Shown piece by piece: positions 37,751-46,289 of a stretch of 64,000 nt of DNA. The stretch's first letter is position 1. Each line of letters begins with the position of its first letter. Source of the stretch: Lactobacillus taiwanensis DSM 21401 (GTDB lineage Bacteria > Bacillota > Bacilli > Lactobacillales > Lactobacillaceae); NCBI RefSeq assembly GCF_001436695.1, contig NZ_AYZG01000051.1:24211-88210 (forward strand). Reading direction: 5' to 3'. Under the pieces are notes generated by a model that saw only the letters and a list, made by a program, of their open reading frames with translations, was not told the origin of the DNA and searched no databases. A program made the position numbers and the translations under genes.

Positions 37751-37779
37751 GTAGCAAGATTCTTTCTTGTTACTTTTTT
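37751..37779 (+). terminator. terminator of the lpd operon
   Basis: GTAGCAAGA pairs with TCTTGTTAC (one G:T) and is followed by T6. Confidence 0.8.
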
Positions 37780-37873
37780 GATTTAAAACTCTTAGAAGCA
37801 AGAAAATAAAAATTAGCTTAATATCTTTAATAATGATATCATTTACCTAATTAAAGAAATGGGGTAAATAATT

Positions 37874-39817
37874 ATGAGAAGATACTTCAGCGTTCGCGGT
37901 GGTGCAGGTGATTTAACTAAGCCAGATGTTAATACAAGACCGCAAGATAATTTATATTTAGCAGTTAATTCAGAATGGCTTTCAAAAGCAAAAATTCCAG
38001 CCGACAGAACTTCAACTGGAATTAATTTAATTTTAGACATGCGAATTGAAGACAAGCTTATGAAGGACTTTGAAGATTTTGCTAGTGGCAAAAAGTCTCT
38101 TCCTGATGTAACAAACTTCGATAAAGCGATCAATTATTACAAGTTAGCAGCTGATTTTGATAAGAGAAATAAGGATCAAGCTGAGCCTATTAAGAAAGAT
38201 CTAAACAGACTAACTTCTTTGAAAGATTTTGAAGAATTTAATCAAAAAGCAGCTCAATTAATATCAAGTGGTTACGAATTACCATTTGATATCTATGTAT
38301 CTGAGGATATGAAAGATACAGATCATAATGCCTTATATGCAACTGGTCCACAGCTTTTCTTGCCAGATACTACCGCTTATCAAATCTCTGATGCTGAAAA
38401 GTTACTTTCTGTCTTAGAAAAACAAACTATAAACTTGCTTACTATGGCTGGAATAAGTGAAGAACAAGCTAAAACTTGGGCTAAGAATGGTATTGAATTT
38501 GATAAAAAACTTTCTAGGATTTTGAAGTCAACAGAAGAATGGGCTGATGAAGTGGCAATGTATAATCCAGCTAGTTTGTCTGACTTTGGAGCAAAATTTG
38601 ATCAGTTTGATATCAATTCATTTTTAAAGCAGCTTTTGCCTGAAATGCCTGAAAAGGTAATTGTTGCAGAACCACGTTACTTTAATCATATTAATGATTT
38701 CTTGAGTGAGAGCGAATTTGATGAATTTAAGAGCTGGATGATTATTAAATTTATCAATAAAAGTGCAACCTACTTATCTCAAGATTTTAGAGAAGCTGCC
38801 TTTCCGTTTAGACAAGCAGTTTATGGTGTCCCAGAATTACCATTTCAAGCTAAGCATGCATATCGGCTAGCTAATGCGGCTTTTGATGAAGTAATTGGTA
38901 TTTACTATGGTAAGACCTATCTCGGAGATGAAGCCAAGGCTGACGTAATTAGTATGATTAAAAAGATGCTTAAAGTTTATGAACAAAGAATTCAAAATAA
39001 TTCTTGGCTTTCAGAAGATACTAAGAAACAAGCTATTATCAAATTAAAAGCTTTAAAGTTAAAGGTTGGTTATCCTGAAAAGAACAGAGCTCTATTTGAT
39101 AATCTAGTTGTCGATCCAAATAAGAGTTTATATGAAAACCATGTTTTGATTAATCAAGAAAGAATTAAAGATATTCTTCAAAGATTAAACAAAAAGCCTG
39201 ATAAAAGTATTTGGGAAATGCCAGGCAACTTGAACAACGCTTGCTACGATCCTTATAAGAATGACTTAACCTTCCCAGCAGGAATCTTGCAAGCTCCATT
39301 TTATGATGCAAAACAATCTCGGGCAGCTAACTATGGTGGAATTGGTGCAACAATTGGTCATGAAGTTTCTCATGCTTTTGACAATAACGGTGCTCAATTC
39401 GATGAAAAAGGTAACATGAAAAATTGGTGGACGAAGAAAGACTTTGCGGAATTTAACAAGCGTACTAAGGCAGTTGCTAATATCTTCGATGGCTTACAAT
39501 ATGGTCCAGTTAAGTTGAATGGTAAGCAGGTTGTTTCTGAAAATATTGCTGACTTAAGTGGACTTTCTTGTGCAATTGCTGCTAATAAGGCAGAAGGCGG
39601 AGAGATGAAAGATCTCTTTGAAACTTATGCTAAGAGCTGGATGCAGAAGCAACGTCCGGAATCAATTAAGGCTGAGGTACAATCCGATGTACATGCACCG
39701 CAACCAACTAGAGTTAATATTCCAGCACAGAATCAAGATGAATTTTATGCAGCTTATAATGTAACTCCAGAAGATGGTATGTGGCTTGATCCAGAAGACA
39801 GAATTACTATTTGGTAA
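37874..39817 (+). CDS. pepO: M13 family endopeptidase PepO (neprilysin-like)
   Basis: Cytoplasmic zinc endopeptidase acting on peptides (the lactobacillus PepO role). 647 residues, no signal peptide. The zinc site is GHEVSHAFD (about 495-503) with the downstream Glu in SENIADLSG (about 555-562). A substrate-binding N-A-Y-like block appears as NNACYDPYKNDLTFPAGILQ, seen in parts. GGGGT precedes the ATG. Monocistronic. Confidence 0.95.
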   Translation: MRRYFSVRGGAGDLTKPDVNTRPQDNLYLAVNSEWLSKAKIPADRTSTGINLILDMRIEDKLMKDFEDFASGKKSLPDVTNFDKAINYYKLAADFDKRNKDQAEPIKKDLNRLTSLKDFEEFNQKAAQLISSGYELPFDIYVSEDMKDTDHNALYATGPQLFLPDTTAYQISDAEKLLSVLEKQTINLLTMAGISEEQAKTWAKNGIEFDKKLSRILKSTEEWADEVAMYNPASLSDFGAKFDQFDINSFLKQLLPEMPEKVIVAEPRYFNHINDFLSESEFDEFKSWMIIKFINKSATYLSQDFREAAFPFRQAVYGVPELPFQAKHAYRLANAAFDEVIGIYYGKTYLGDEAKADVISMIKKMLKVYEQRIQNNSWLSEDTKKQAIIKLKALKLKVGYPEKNRALFDNLVVDPNKSLYENHVLINQERIKDILQRLNKKPDKSIWEMPGNLNNACYDPYKNDLTFPAGILQAPFYDAKQSRAANYGGIGATIGHEVSHAFDNNGAQFDEKGNMKNWWTKKDFAEFNKRTKAVANIFDGLQYGPVKLNGKQVVSENIADLSGLSCAIAANKAEGGEMKDLFETYAKSWMQKQRPESIKAEVQSDVHAPQPTRVNIPAQNQDEFYAAYNVTPEDGMWLDPEDRITIW

Positions 39818-39831
39818 TAAGAGACCTAATG

Positions 39832-39865
39832 AAAAGAGCGATGAAGTGAATCATCGCTCTTTTTT
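39832..39865. terminator. bidirectional terminator after pepO
   Basis: AAAAGAGCGATGA pairs with TCATCGCTCTTTT around AGTGAA, with T6. Confidence 0.9.
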
Positions 39866-39876
39866 GATACTATAGT

Positions 39877-40565
39877 TTAATTAAAAAATGTTTGATAAAT
39901 AGTTCGAATTACTTCTTCAGCATCTTGTCTTTTAGTTCCGATCATGATCGAAATCTGGAATGCACCTTGGTTAATCATTTGAATTGAAATGTTCTTTTGA
40001 CCTAGTGGGTAAAGAATGCTTGCACAAAGAGTTAGCTTATCCTGCATTCCTTCACCAACTACCATTGTAATGGCATAATCAGCAATCCACTGCATTTGAT
40101 CTGGATTAGAAACTATTGCTGGATTAGCTGAAAAGATAGCATCTACATCGATAAAATTTTCGTACAATTCGGCATTGAAGTCTCGTGCTAAAATCACCCC
40201 TGTAATATCTGATCTACCACGCGAAAAAGTAGCCACGTTTCCAGATGGAGCAATTTCATAAAAGCTAGGAAAGATAATTTTTTCATCCGGATCAAGTTGA
40301 AGATTGTGCAGGTTAATGTAGGTTTCAGGATTAACAATGGCATCGTTTGGACTACCAGTAACAATTAATCCAGATTAAGAAAATTATGACTTGGAAGTTT
40401 CTTAATTAAAGCTCTGATTTCATTAAGCCCTTGCATACTTAAGCTGAAATATTCTCCAATTTGAGCAGAACGGCTGTAGATTTGTTCTTGAATTTCTTCA
40501 CAGTTTTGTTTGCGAAGGGCAAAGTTTGCATATTTTATGAGGAGATCAGTAACTTTAGTACGCAT
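39877..40565 (-). pseudogene. aspartokinase (LysC-type), decayed
   Basis: The minus strand reads RTKVTDLLIKYANFALRKQN, then IGEYFSLSMQGLNEIRALI, breaks frame near 40367 (FLNLD stop), resumes as GLIVTGSPNDAIVNPETYIN, and continues through FSRGRSDITGVILARDFNAE and VDAIFSANPAIVSNPDQ. It then jumps straight to the C-terminal ACT domains (DYAITMVVGEGMQDKL, SIQMINQGAFQISIMIGTK). The N-terminal KFGGSS block is missing, there is one frameshift, and about 150 residues are lost between the kinase core and the ACT domains. Intact enzymes have about 450 residues. Confidence 0.88.
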
Positions 40566-40579
40566 AGTGCTAGTTAAAT

Positions 40580-41048
40580 CGTTTTAGTTATAAAAAGTTC
40601 AATTGGGTATAAAGCTACTAAGAAGATTTACTATTATGGCTTCAAAGTACACGCAATTGTCAGTGGCGATGATTACATTCTTGATTATGTAGTTACTAAA
40701 GCTTCCGTGCATGATGCTAAAGAAACAGTTGAGTTAATGAGGACGCCCATCCAGGCAATCGTTATCTCCTTGCAGATGAAGGCTACTTAGATAAAAAGAT
40801 TACATAATCAGCTAAAAGAAATGGGCTACATACTTTGGACGCCTTATCGTAAGAATATGGCAGAGACCAAGAAGCATAGTAATCGTCTATTAATGGCTAT
40901 TCGTAGAACAGTTGAAAGTGATTTTTCACTTTTAACATATTATAATGCTGAAAATAATCGAGCTTGTAGTCTAACAGGATTTTAAGTTCGCCTAGAAATT
41001 GCCATACTTGCATATAATTTAGCTCATTGTCTAGAGAGATTTAACTAG
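40580..41048 (+). pseudogene. IS982 family transposase remnant
   Basis: Across several frames: YYYGFKVHAIVSGDDYILDY, VVTKASVHDAKETVELM, NRYLLADEGYLDKK, MGYILWTPYRKNM, LLMAIRRTVESDFSLLTYYN and LEIAILAYNLAHCLERFN. This is the DDE core and C-terminus of IS982-type transposases. The N-terminal third is missing, with at least three frameshifts or stops (near 40740, 40800, 40983). No terminal inverted repeats were identified. It directly abuts the 5' end of the broken aspartokinase gene. Confidence 0.78.
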
Positions 41049-41080
41049 CACCACGCGTAGTTTTAGTCTATGATAATATA

Positions 41081-41094
41081 TGTAAGCGCTAATA
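41081..41094 (+). promoter_or_regulatory. possible cre (CcpA) site before the nitroreductase gene
   Basis: TGTAAGCGCTAATA matches TGWNANCGNTNWCA at 13 of 14 positions. It lies 17 nt upstream of the start, just after a TATGATAAT-type -10 region, a repressing position. Confidence 0.45.
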
Positions 41095-41111
41095 TATAGG
41101 AGGTAAATTTG

Positions 41112-41756
41112 ATGACTCAATTTGAAAATAATAATTTTGGGGATGTATTGCTTAATCGCCACTCAGTTCGACACTTTCATAAGGATATAAAAATTCCTCG
41201 CGAAGAACTTAGAGAAATGATTAAAGAAACAATTACTGCGCCATCTGCATGTAATTTGCAAGCTTGGCAATTTGTAGTGGTTGATACTGATGAGGGAAAG
41301 AAGAAATTGCATGAATTTTACATGCCATTCAATAATCCTAAAATTGATACTTCAAGTGCAATTATTCAAATTTTTGGCAATACTTTAGCATTTAAAAAGT
41401 ATCGTGCATTATGGGACCATATGTATGAAGAAAAAAGAATTTCTAAGGAAGAATTAGATGAAGTTTACAATACTTTCTTACCATTGTATGAACATGCTGA
41501 TAAGACAATGCTTACTGCTGATGCCATGGTTGATTCTTCACTTGCTGCAATGCAATTGATGCTAGTTGCTAGAGCACATGGCTATGAAACCAATGCCATG
41601 GCAGGTTACGATGCTAAAAAAGCTGCTAGTGTGATGGGACTTGATCCAGAACAATATGTTCCGGTGATGGGAATTGCAATTGGCAAGCCAGACACTAGTG
41701 TAGAAGAATTGAAATCAGTTCGATATCCCGTTGATGATGTTTTAAATTTTGAATAG
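41112..41756 (+). CDS. nitroreductase family protein
   Basis: FMN-dependent oxidoreductase of 214 residues. RHSVRHFHKDIKIPREEL and ITAPSACNLQAWQFVVVD are the FMN-binding start of the NfsA/NfsB-like superfamily; the C-terminal VPVMGIAIGKPD is also typical. The physiological substrate is unknown. ATG 41112 has AGGAGG upstream by 7 nt; TTG 41109 is adjacent and less likely. A cre-like sequence precedes it. Confidence 0.88.
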   Translation: MTQFENNNFGDVLLNRHSVRHFHKDIKIPREELREMIKETITAPSACNLQAWQFVVVDTDEGKKKLHEFYMPFNNPKIDTSSAIIQIFGNTLAFKKYRALWDHMYEEKRISKEELDEVYNTFLPLYEHADKTMLTADAMVDSSLAAMQLMLVARAHGYETNAMAGYDAKKAASVMGLDPEQYVPVMGIAIGKPDTSVEELKSVRYPVDDVLNFE

Positions 41757-41761
41757 GTAAA

Positions 41762-41809
41762 AAGCATTCTGAAATTATTGATTGAATTTTAGAATGCTTG
41801 TGTTATGAT
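41762..41809 (+). promoter_or_regulatory. promoter of the glycerate kinase gene with overlapping inverted repeat
   Basis: TTGAAT (41782-41787), a 16-bp spacer and extended -10 TGT-TATGAT (41804-41809). AAGCATTCT (41762-41770) and AGAATGCTT (41791-41799) are perfect inverted repeats 20 bp apart, the second inside the spacer. There is no T run, so an operator is more likely than a terminator. Confidence 0.5.
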
Positions 41810-41902
41810 ATTTACTTTTTAACTTTCTCCTTGTAGGATTAACAATGACAATTGTCGCAACTATCTTATGTGGATTTATTTTGAAATAGGTAAGAAATAG
41901 AA

Positions 41903-43033
41903 ATGACTAAGTATGTATTAGCTCCGGATTCTTTTAAAGAAAGTATGACTGCTAAAGAAGTATGTGATGCCATGGAAATTGGAATTAGAAAAGTAGAAGA
42001 AGATGCAGAAATAATTAAGGTACCAATGGCTGATGGCGGTGAAGGAACAGTCGATTCCTTAGTAGATGCAACTAGTGGAAAAAAGATTGTCGTAGAAGTT
42101 ACTGGACCATTAGGAAACAAGGTAAAGGCTTATTATGGTTTATTAGGAGATGGAAAAACTGCGGTCATCGAAATGGCTAAAGCTAGTGGTTTAGAAATCG
42201 TGCCTAAAGACAAGCGTAATCCATTAATTACTACTACTTATGGGACTGGTGAATTAATTAAAGATGCACTTGATAATCAAGTTAAAGAAATTATCATTGG
42301 TTTAGGCGGCAGTAGTACTAATGATGGTGGAAGTGGCATGGCGCAGGCTCTTGGTGCACATTTATTAAATCAAAATAATCAAGAAATTCCTTGGGGCGGA
42401 GGAAATCTAGATAAGTTAGTAAAAATTGATGTTTCTAACTTAGATCCGCGTTTAAAGAATGTAAAAATTATTATAGCGAGTGATGTAACTAACCCATTGA
42501 TCGGTCCAGAAGGAGCCTCAAATGTCTTTGGACCGCAAAAGGGCGCTAGTCCAGAAATGGTTAAACAACTTGAAAGTAATTTAAATAAGTATGCACAAAT
42601 AATTAAAAGAGATTTAAACAAAGATATTGCGCAAAAGTCAGGAGCAGGTGCTGCCGGTGGTTTGGGTGCAGGATTAATGGCTTTTACTACTTGTGAAATG
42701 CATCAAGGCGTTGAGATTGCAATTCAAGTAACGCAATTAGATGAGAAGATTAAAACTGCAGATTATGTTTTTACCGGAGAAGGTGGGACTGATTTTCAAA
42801 CAAAATTTGGAAAAACTCCATATGGTGTAGCAAAATTAGGTAAAAAATATCATAAACCAGTAATTTCTTTAGCTGGCTATCTTGGTAAAGGAATTGATAG
42901 TTTATATAGTGAAGGTTTTACTGCAATATTCGGTATTCTTCCCGGTGCTTGCAGCCTTGAAGAGGCCTTGGAAGATGGTCCTGTTAATGTAAGTCGCACA
43001 ATGGAAAACATAGTTCGCTTACTTAAGTTTTAA
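41903..43033 (+). CDS. glycerate kinase (GlxK/GarK family)
   Basis: Phosphorylates D-glycerate to 2- or 3-phosphoglycerate. 376 residues of the GckA/GarK type I family: APDSFKESMTAKEV at the N-terminus, VPMADGGEGTVDSL, IIGLGGSSTNDGGSGMAQAL, SDVTNPLIGPEGAS and VFTGEGGTDFQT. Single gene with its own promoter. The original partner sugar-acid genes are not present. Confidence 0.93.
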   Translation: MTKYVLAPDSFKESMTAKEVCDAMEIGIRKVEEDAEIIKVPMADGGEGTVDSLVDATSGKKIVVEVTGPLGNKVKAYYGLLGDGKTAVIEMAKASGLEIVPKDKRNPLITTTYGTGELIKDALDNQVKEIIIGLGGSSTNDGGSGMAQALGAHLLNQNNQEIPWGGGNLDKLVKIDVSNLDPRLKNVKIIIASDVTNPLIGPEGASNVFGPQKGASPEMVKQLESNLNKYAQIIKRDLNKDIAQKSGAGAAGGLGAGLMAFTTCEMHQGVEIAIQVTQLDEKIKTADYVFTGEGGTDFQTKFGKTPYGVAKLGKKYHKPVISLAGYLGKGIDSLYSEGFTAIFGILPGACSLEEALEDGPVNVSRTMENIVRLLKF

Positions 43034-43047
43034 TTAATTTTTCTTAC

Positions 43048-43076
43048 TTTACGTTAGTGAAAAGATGAACTATAAT
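43048..43076 (+). promoter_or_regulatory. promoter upstream of the OYE remnant
   Basis: TTTACG, a 17-bp spacer and TATAAT (43071-43076). It lies between two arms of a perfect 13-bp inverted repeat (TTTTTCTTACTTT at 43038-43050, complement at 43096-43108); the right arm covers the old ribosome site and start. Confidence 0.6.
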
Positions 43077-43107
43077 TAAAATTTCAAACTAATAAAAAGT
43101 AAGAAAA

Positions 43108-43784
43108 ATGGACAAGAAAATGAAGAAATTATCAGATAAAGTGACTTTTAAACATGGTGCTGTAATTAGTAACCGTATGGTTCAACATAAAGATAAGTGG
43201 GGAGAGGCAGATGCCTTTCCAATGGCAGTTGCTAACGCAGTATTTGGGGTAGTTAAAAAGTATGTATTTGATAATTTCATTATTGGCTATCGAATTAGTC
43301 CAGAAGAAATTAATCCAGATAACGTTGGTTATACTTGGCATGAGGCTACTAAGTTAATTGATGAGTTAACAAATAAATTTGATTTTGATTATATTCATTT
43401 ATCATTGCCAGATTATAAGTCTAAACCAAAAGATTCGAATAAAACATTTGCCCAATTAGTTAGACCAGTAATGGGACAAGATACCAAATTAATTATTGTA
43501 GGGAATGTAATGAATCAAGCCGATGCAGAAGATGCATTGAACTATACTGATTTAGTTACTGCTGGAAAAGCTCAGATAATTGATGCTAGCTTCTCAGCAA
43601 AAGTAGTGGCTGGCGAAGACGATAAGATTATAAAAAGATGTCGGCTCAGGAAGAAGAAAGTCAAGTATTAACACCGGGATTACGCGAAGTAATGGATATG
43701 AATACGAATCGACCTAATTGGGGGAAGAAGTTAAAAGAAGTGGATTATAGTAAAGCTATTAAAGTGGGAGAATATTTTTACTGA
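43108..43784 (+). pseudogene. old yellow enzyme (NADH:flavin oxidoreductase), internal deletion and frameshift
   Basis: Starts MKKLSDKVTFKHGAVISNRM, the N-terminus of OYE-type flavoproteins, then jumps at about residue 27 into the barrel's later part (EADAFPMAVANAVF, NFIIGYRISPEEINPDNVGY, VTAGKAQIIDASF). Near 43640 the frame breaks. The original C-terminus continues in another frame to 43784 (QVLTPGLREVMDMNTNRPNW, then KKLKEVDYSKAI). The product would lack about 130 residues, including much of the FMN site. Confidence 0.85.
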
Positions 43785-43850
43785 AACCACTTTACAAAAG
43801 AAAAAATTATTTTATTATAAAAATGCAAATTGTATATCAAATTGTAACGT

Positions 43851-43885
43851 GGATTGTAACTCTTTGAGGCATTACTGCAAACGAT
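43851..43885 (+). promoter_or_regulatory. possible degenerate RAT antiterminator before PTS EIIA
   Basis: GGATTGTAACT at the start and ACTGCAAACGATAA at the end recall the ribonucleic antiterminator of BglG/LicT-controlled PTS genes (GGATTGTTACTGC...GCAAAACCTAA). The middle is longer than the norm, so it is probably decayed. Confidence 0.3.
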
Positions 43886-43968
43886 AAATAGAAATAGAGA
43901 TATTTCTAGGTTTGTTTGTGATGCTTCAAGGAGTTTTTTTGTGGCTGAGCAAACTAGAAAGGTTAAAA

Positions 43969-44411
43969 ATGTTTAGTTTGTTTAAGAAAAAAGAGAAGAT
44001 AAATGTTGTTGCTCCGATTTCTGGAAAGTTAATTGAATTAGAGAAAGTAAAAGACCCAGTTTTTGCTAAAAAAATGATGGGTGATGGGTTGGTATTTGTA
44101 CCAAATGTGCAAAGCTCAACTTTTGATGTTTATGCACCAGCTGATGCAAAAGTCATGTCATTGCTTACTACCAAACATGCCATAGGATTGAGAAATAGGG
44201 AAGGACAGGAAATTTTAATTCATATTGGGATTGATACTGTTGACTTAAAAGGAAAAGGTTTACTTCTTGTATAAATCAAGGTGATTATGTTCATCAAGGA
44301 GAAAAATTGATTTCAGTTGACGATAATGTGCTTAAGCAGAATAAACTTGATGATACGGTAATGGTGATTCTGGTTAAGGGTTATGATAAGGATTTGCTCA
44401 TCAATTATTGA
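43969..44411 (+). pseudogene. PTS glucose-type EIIA component, frameshifted
   Basis: MFSLFKKKEKINVVAPISGK opens a crr/EIIA-Glc-type domain. The phosphorylatable His lies in EILIHIGIDTVDLKGKG and the helper His in TKHAIGL. The frame then stops at 44274. Shifting by one restores FTSCINQGDYVHQGEKLISV through VKGYDKDLLINY, ending at 44411; one T is missing from a T run near 44262. ATG 43969 has AAAGG upstream. Single-domain EIIA of about 150 residues before the lesion. Confidence 0.85.
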
Positions 44412-44550
44412 TTTCGGGATGCATACTGATATTACTAATGGCAAATCAGATTTTACTAACTTAGATGAAGTAGTAGCTGAAATTGACGCTCAATATCATC
44501 GATTTTTAGAATTGATTGGCAAGAAACTAGATTATTTTGAAGGCCATGCA
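44412..44550 (+). pseudogene. ChbG/YdjC-like carbohydrate deacetylase fragment
   Basis: About 45 codons, FGMHTDITNGKSDFTNLDEV, VAEIDAQYHRFLELIGKKL and DYFEGHAV, match the middle of YdjC/ChbG-type sugar deacetylases (the E-x2-AQ-x2-F-x-G-x2-P-x-H-x-DGHH region in normal members). It has no start and no end: the sequence switches near 44552 into the antisense end of an isomerase fragment. A junction of two deleted genes. Confidence 0.55.
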
Positions 44551-44551
44551 G

Positions 44552-44890
44552 TAGGGAAAAGAAGTGACATTGCCATTGTTAATATGGCTAAACAGAAAAG
44601 CATCTTGCGGGGTAGGAAGATAGCCACATTGGATATTAGGGAAAGGATTGCAGTCTAGCATCATTCCTTGACATGATATACAGCCAGTAACGACGCAGTC
44701 TAAAGAACGACTGTTAATTAATAAAGCAATTGCTAGTGAAACTTGAAACATAGGATAACTCAATCTTGCTATTTGGATAAATACCGAAATTAATTAATTC
44801 ATCGTTTGAATTAATTGCTTCATTTAAATAATGTTCTAAAGTTTTGTTCTTTTCTTTTTGAGAACTAGCTTGAATAAGACCGAGTTTCAT
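44552..44890 (-). pseudogene. RpiB/LacA/LacB-type sugar-phosphate isomerase, frameshifted and 3'-truncated
   Basis: From ATG 44890 leftward: MKLGLIQASSQKEKNKTLEH, then NDELINFGIYPNSKIELSY, then a frame change near 44760 into QVSLAIALLINSRSLDCVVT, GCISCQGMMLDCN and QCGYLPTPQDAFLF, and an end near NGNVTSF. The GC-S/C-GQGM motif of this family carries the substrate-binding cysteine region. It is cut off where it meets the deacetylase fragment. Positions 44891-44960 hold only its upstream region. Confidence 0.75.
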
Positions 44891-44960
44891 ATTTAATTCT
44901 TTCCAAAAATTTTTAAGTTACATTATTTTTATTATAAGTTCAAAACTCTGGCATAGTGAG

Positions 44961-45677
44961 TTATTCATAAATATAAGTATTAAAACTAATTTCTTTATCA
45001 ACGTTAAAACAATTAAGTACTCTACTTGCTACCCAATCTGTATCGTCTGCTTCAAAGAAAATGGAGGAATACTTATTGAACAATTTGCTTAAACTAGCTT
45101 GAATGAATGGATCACAGAATTTTTCATTAAACGAACAGATATAAGCTATTTCGTTTTTCTCAGTAAAAACGAAATTTTCAATTGTACCTTCTTCATTTCT
45201 ACTATAGTAGCCAGTTTTGGTAGGAATTTCTTTAACAAAAGTATCCTCAGAAACAGTTAACGGAGAGACGGCTTGATGCGTTGCTTGATAATATTTATAT
45301 AGTAAATGACAAAGTTTTCCATAGTTTTTATTGTTAATATCAAAGGGATAAAGAGAATAGGTAGAGTTTAGTTTTATCCTCAAATCGTTTTTAGTTACTT
45401 TTGGAGTATAACAATGACGTTTACATTTAAAGTCATTTCTAAGCAATAAATTGACTAAATCTGCATTAGTCGAATCAGTCATTACTTGAAGGGATTGACC
45501 TTCGGCTTGTTTAATTTCATTAAACGGGAAGTAAGGAGGATATTTAGTCAGGTTAAATTTTAGGTAAAGATACTTATTATGAAATTCGTTATGGTAGGTA
45601 GTAATAGTGCCTATATCTTGTTCATCGCAACGAACAATGTATTGATTATTTTTAATCTTTTTAATTTTTACAGACAT
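44961..45677 (-). CDS. uncharacterised protein, GNAT-like
   Basis: 238 residues. An N-terminal strand-rich half (YIVRCDEQDIGTITTY, LVNLLLRNDFKCKRHCYTPK) resembles a degenerate GNAT acetyltransferase fold, with LLRNDF in place of the usual end-of-domain motif. The C-terminal half (AYICSFNEKFCDPFIQASLS) may be a second such unit. The acetyl-CoA pyrophosphate loop is not obvious, so activity is doubtful. The start is set at 45677, behind GAGTGG; an ATG at 45689 sits directly on AAGGG. It overlaps the upstream GNAT gene by 17 nt. Confidence 0.5.
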   Translation of the reverse strand: MSVKIKKIKNNQYIVRCDEQDIGTITTYHNEFHNKYLYLKFNLTKYPPYFPFNEIKQAEGQSLQVMTDSTNADLVNLLLRNDFKCKRHCYTPKVTKNDLRIKLNSTYSLYPFDINNKNYGKLCHLLYKYYQATHQAVSPLTVSEDTFVKEIPTKTGYYSRNEEGTIENFVFTEKNEIAYICSFNEKFCDPFIQASLSKLFNKYSSIFFEADDTDWVASRVLNCFNVDKEISFNTYIYE

Positions 45678-46206
45678 TTTTCCACTCATCCCTTAATATT
45701 CCATATTTCATGGAATCATAATATTTTCCATTGTAATATCGTACTTTTCTAATTTGAGCTTCCTTTTGAAAGCCAAGCTTTTCTGCAACGTGCATCATCG
45801 AAGGATTACCAGACCAGGTTGTTAATCCGATATGTTCCAATTTATTAGTATTTTGAAAAATGTGATTAATCCAAATTTGTAGTGCAGTTGTGCCATATCC
45901 GCCACTCCATTTGCTTGAGTCATAGATCACAATTCCGATTTCAAGCCAGCGTGTTTGTTTATCAATCCAATCTTTTGAAACCATACCAATTGGTTGATTG
46001 TTTACTGTAATACAGCGACATTCTTCGCTTAATAAAAATTTAGCGATAGGACTTTCTTTGAATGATTTAAAATCTGTAAATTTTTGATAATCATTAAAGT
46101 ACGGTTCATTAAATTTGGTCCATGCAGGTTGATTGACTGAAAAACCTTGTTGCCAAACTTCTTTTAACGAGTTTTCTGTAAATTGGGTTAAACTAACTTT
46201 TTCCAT
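45661..46206 (-). CDS. GNAT family N-acetyltransferase (RimJ/RimL-like)
   Basis: 181 residues with GNAT motif A as SKWSGGYGTTALQIWINHIF (Q/R-x2-G-x-G/A variant) and motif B as LTTWSGNPSMMHVAEKLGFQKEA, given as its ends. This is the RimJ/RimL type that acetylates protein N-termini or small amines; the substrate is unknown. AAGGAGTCC precedes the ATG. It heads a two-gene leftward operon. Confidence 0.85.
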   Translation of the reverse strand: MEKVSLTQFTENSLKEVWQQGFSVNQPAWTKFNEPYFNDYQKFTDFKSFKESPIAKFLLSEECRCITVNNQPIGMVSKDWIDKQTRWLEIGIVIYDSSKWSGGYGTTALQIWINHIFQNTNKLEHIGLTTWSGNPSMMHVAEKLGFQKEAQIRKVRYYNGKYYDSMKYGILRDEWKNVCKN

Positions 46207-46243
46207 AATGGACTCCTTGATTATTTATTATAGTAGTATTTTT

Positions 46244-46260
46244 TGAAAGCGCTCTATAAT
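46244..46260 (+). promoter_or_regulatory. -10 element with overlapping cre-like site
   Basis: TGAAAGCGCTCTAT (46244-46257) matches the cre consensus at 12 of 14 positions and overlaps a perfect TATAAT at 46255-46260, 30 nt before the next gene. No good -35 box is visible. On the other strand TATAAT at 46227-46232 may serve the leftward GNAT operon. Confidence 0.4.
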
Positions 46261-46289
46261 ATAGATGATGACAGAAGAAGGCGATTGAG

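Noticed and set aside
41845-41889. 14-codon open frame MTIVATILCGFILK between the glycerate kinase promoter and gene
   Set aside because: It has a weak ribosome site and could be a leader peptide or a transporter-gene tail, but nothing supports it beyond an open frame.
44383-44658. A 91-codon open frame read as one gene
   Set aside because: Its first half matches a ChbG-like deacetylase, but its second half is the antisense of an RpiB-type isomerase fragment, so it spans a junction of two dead genes.
44961-45677. Assignment of this protein as an active acetyltransferase
   Set aside because: The acetyl-CoA loop expected in GNAT enzymes is not visible, so it is listed only as GNAT-like.
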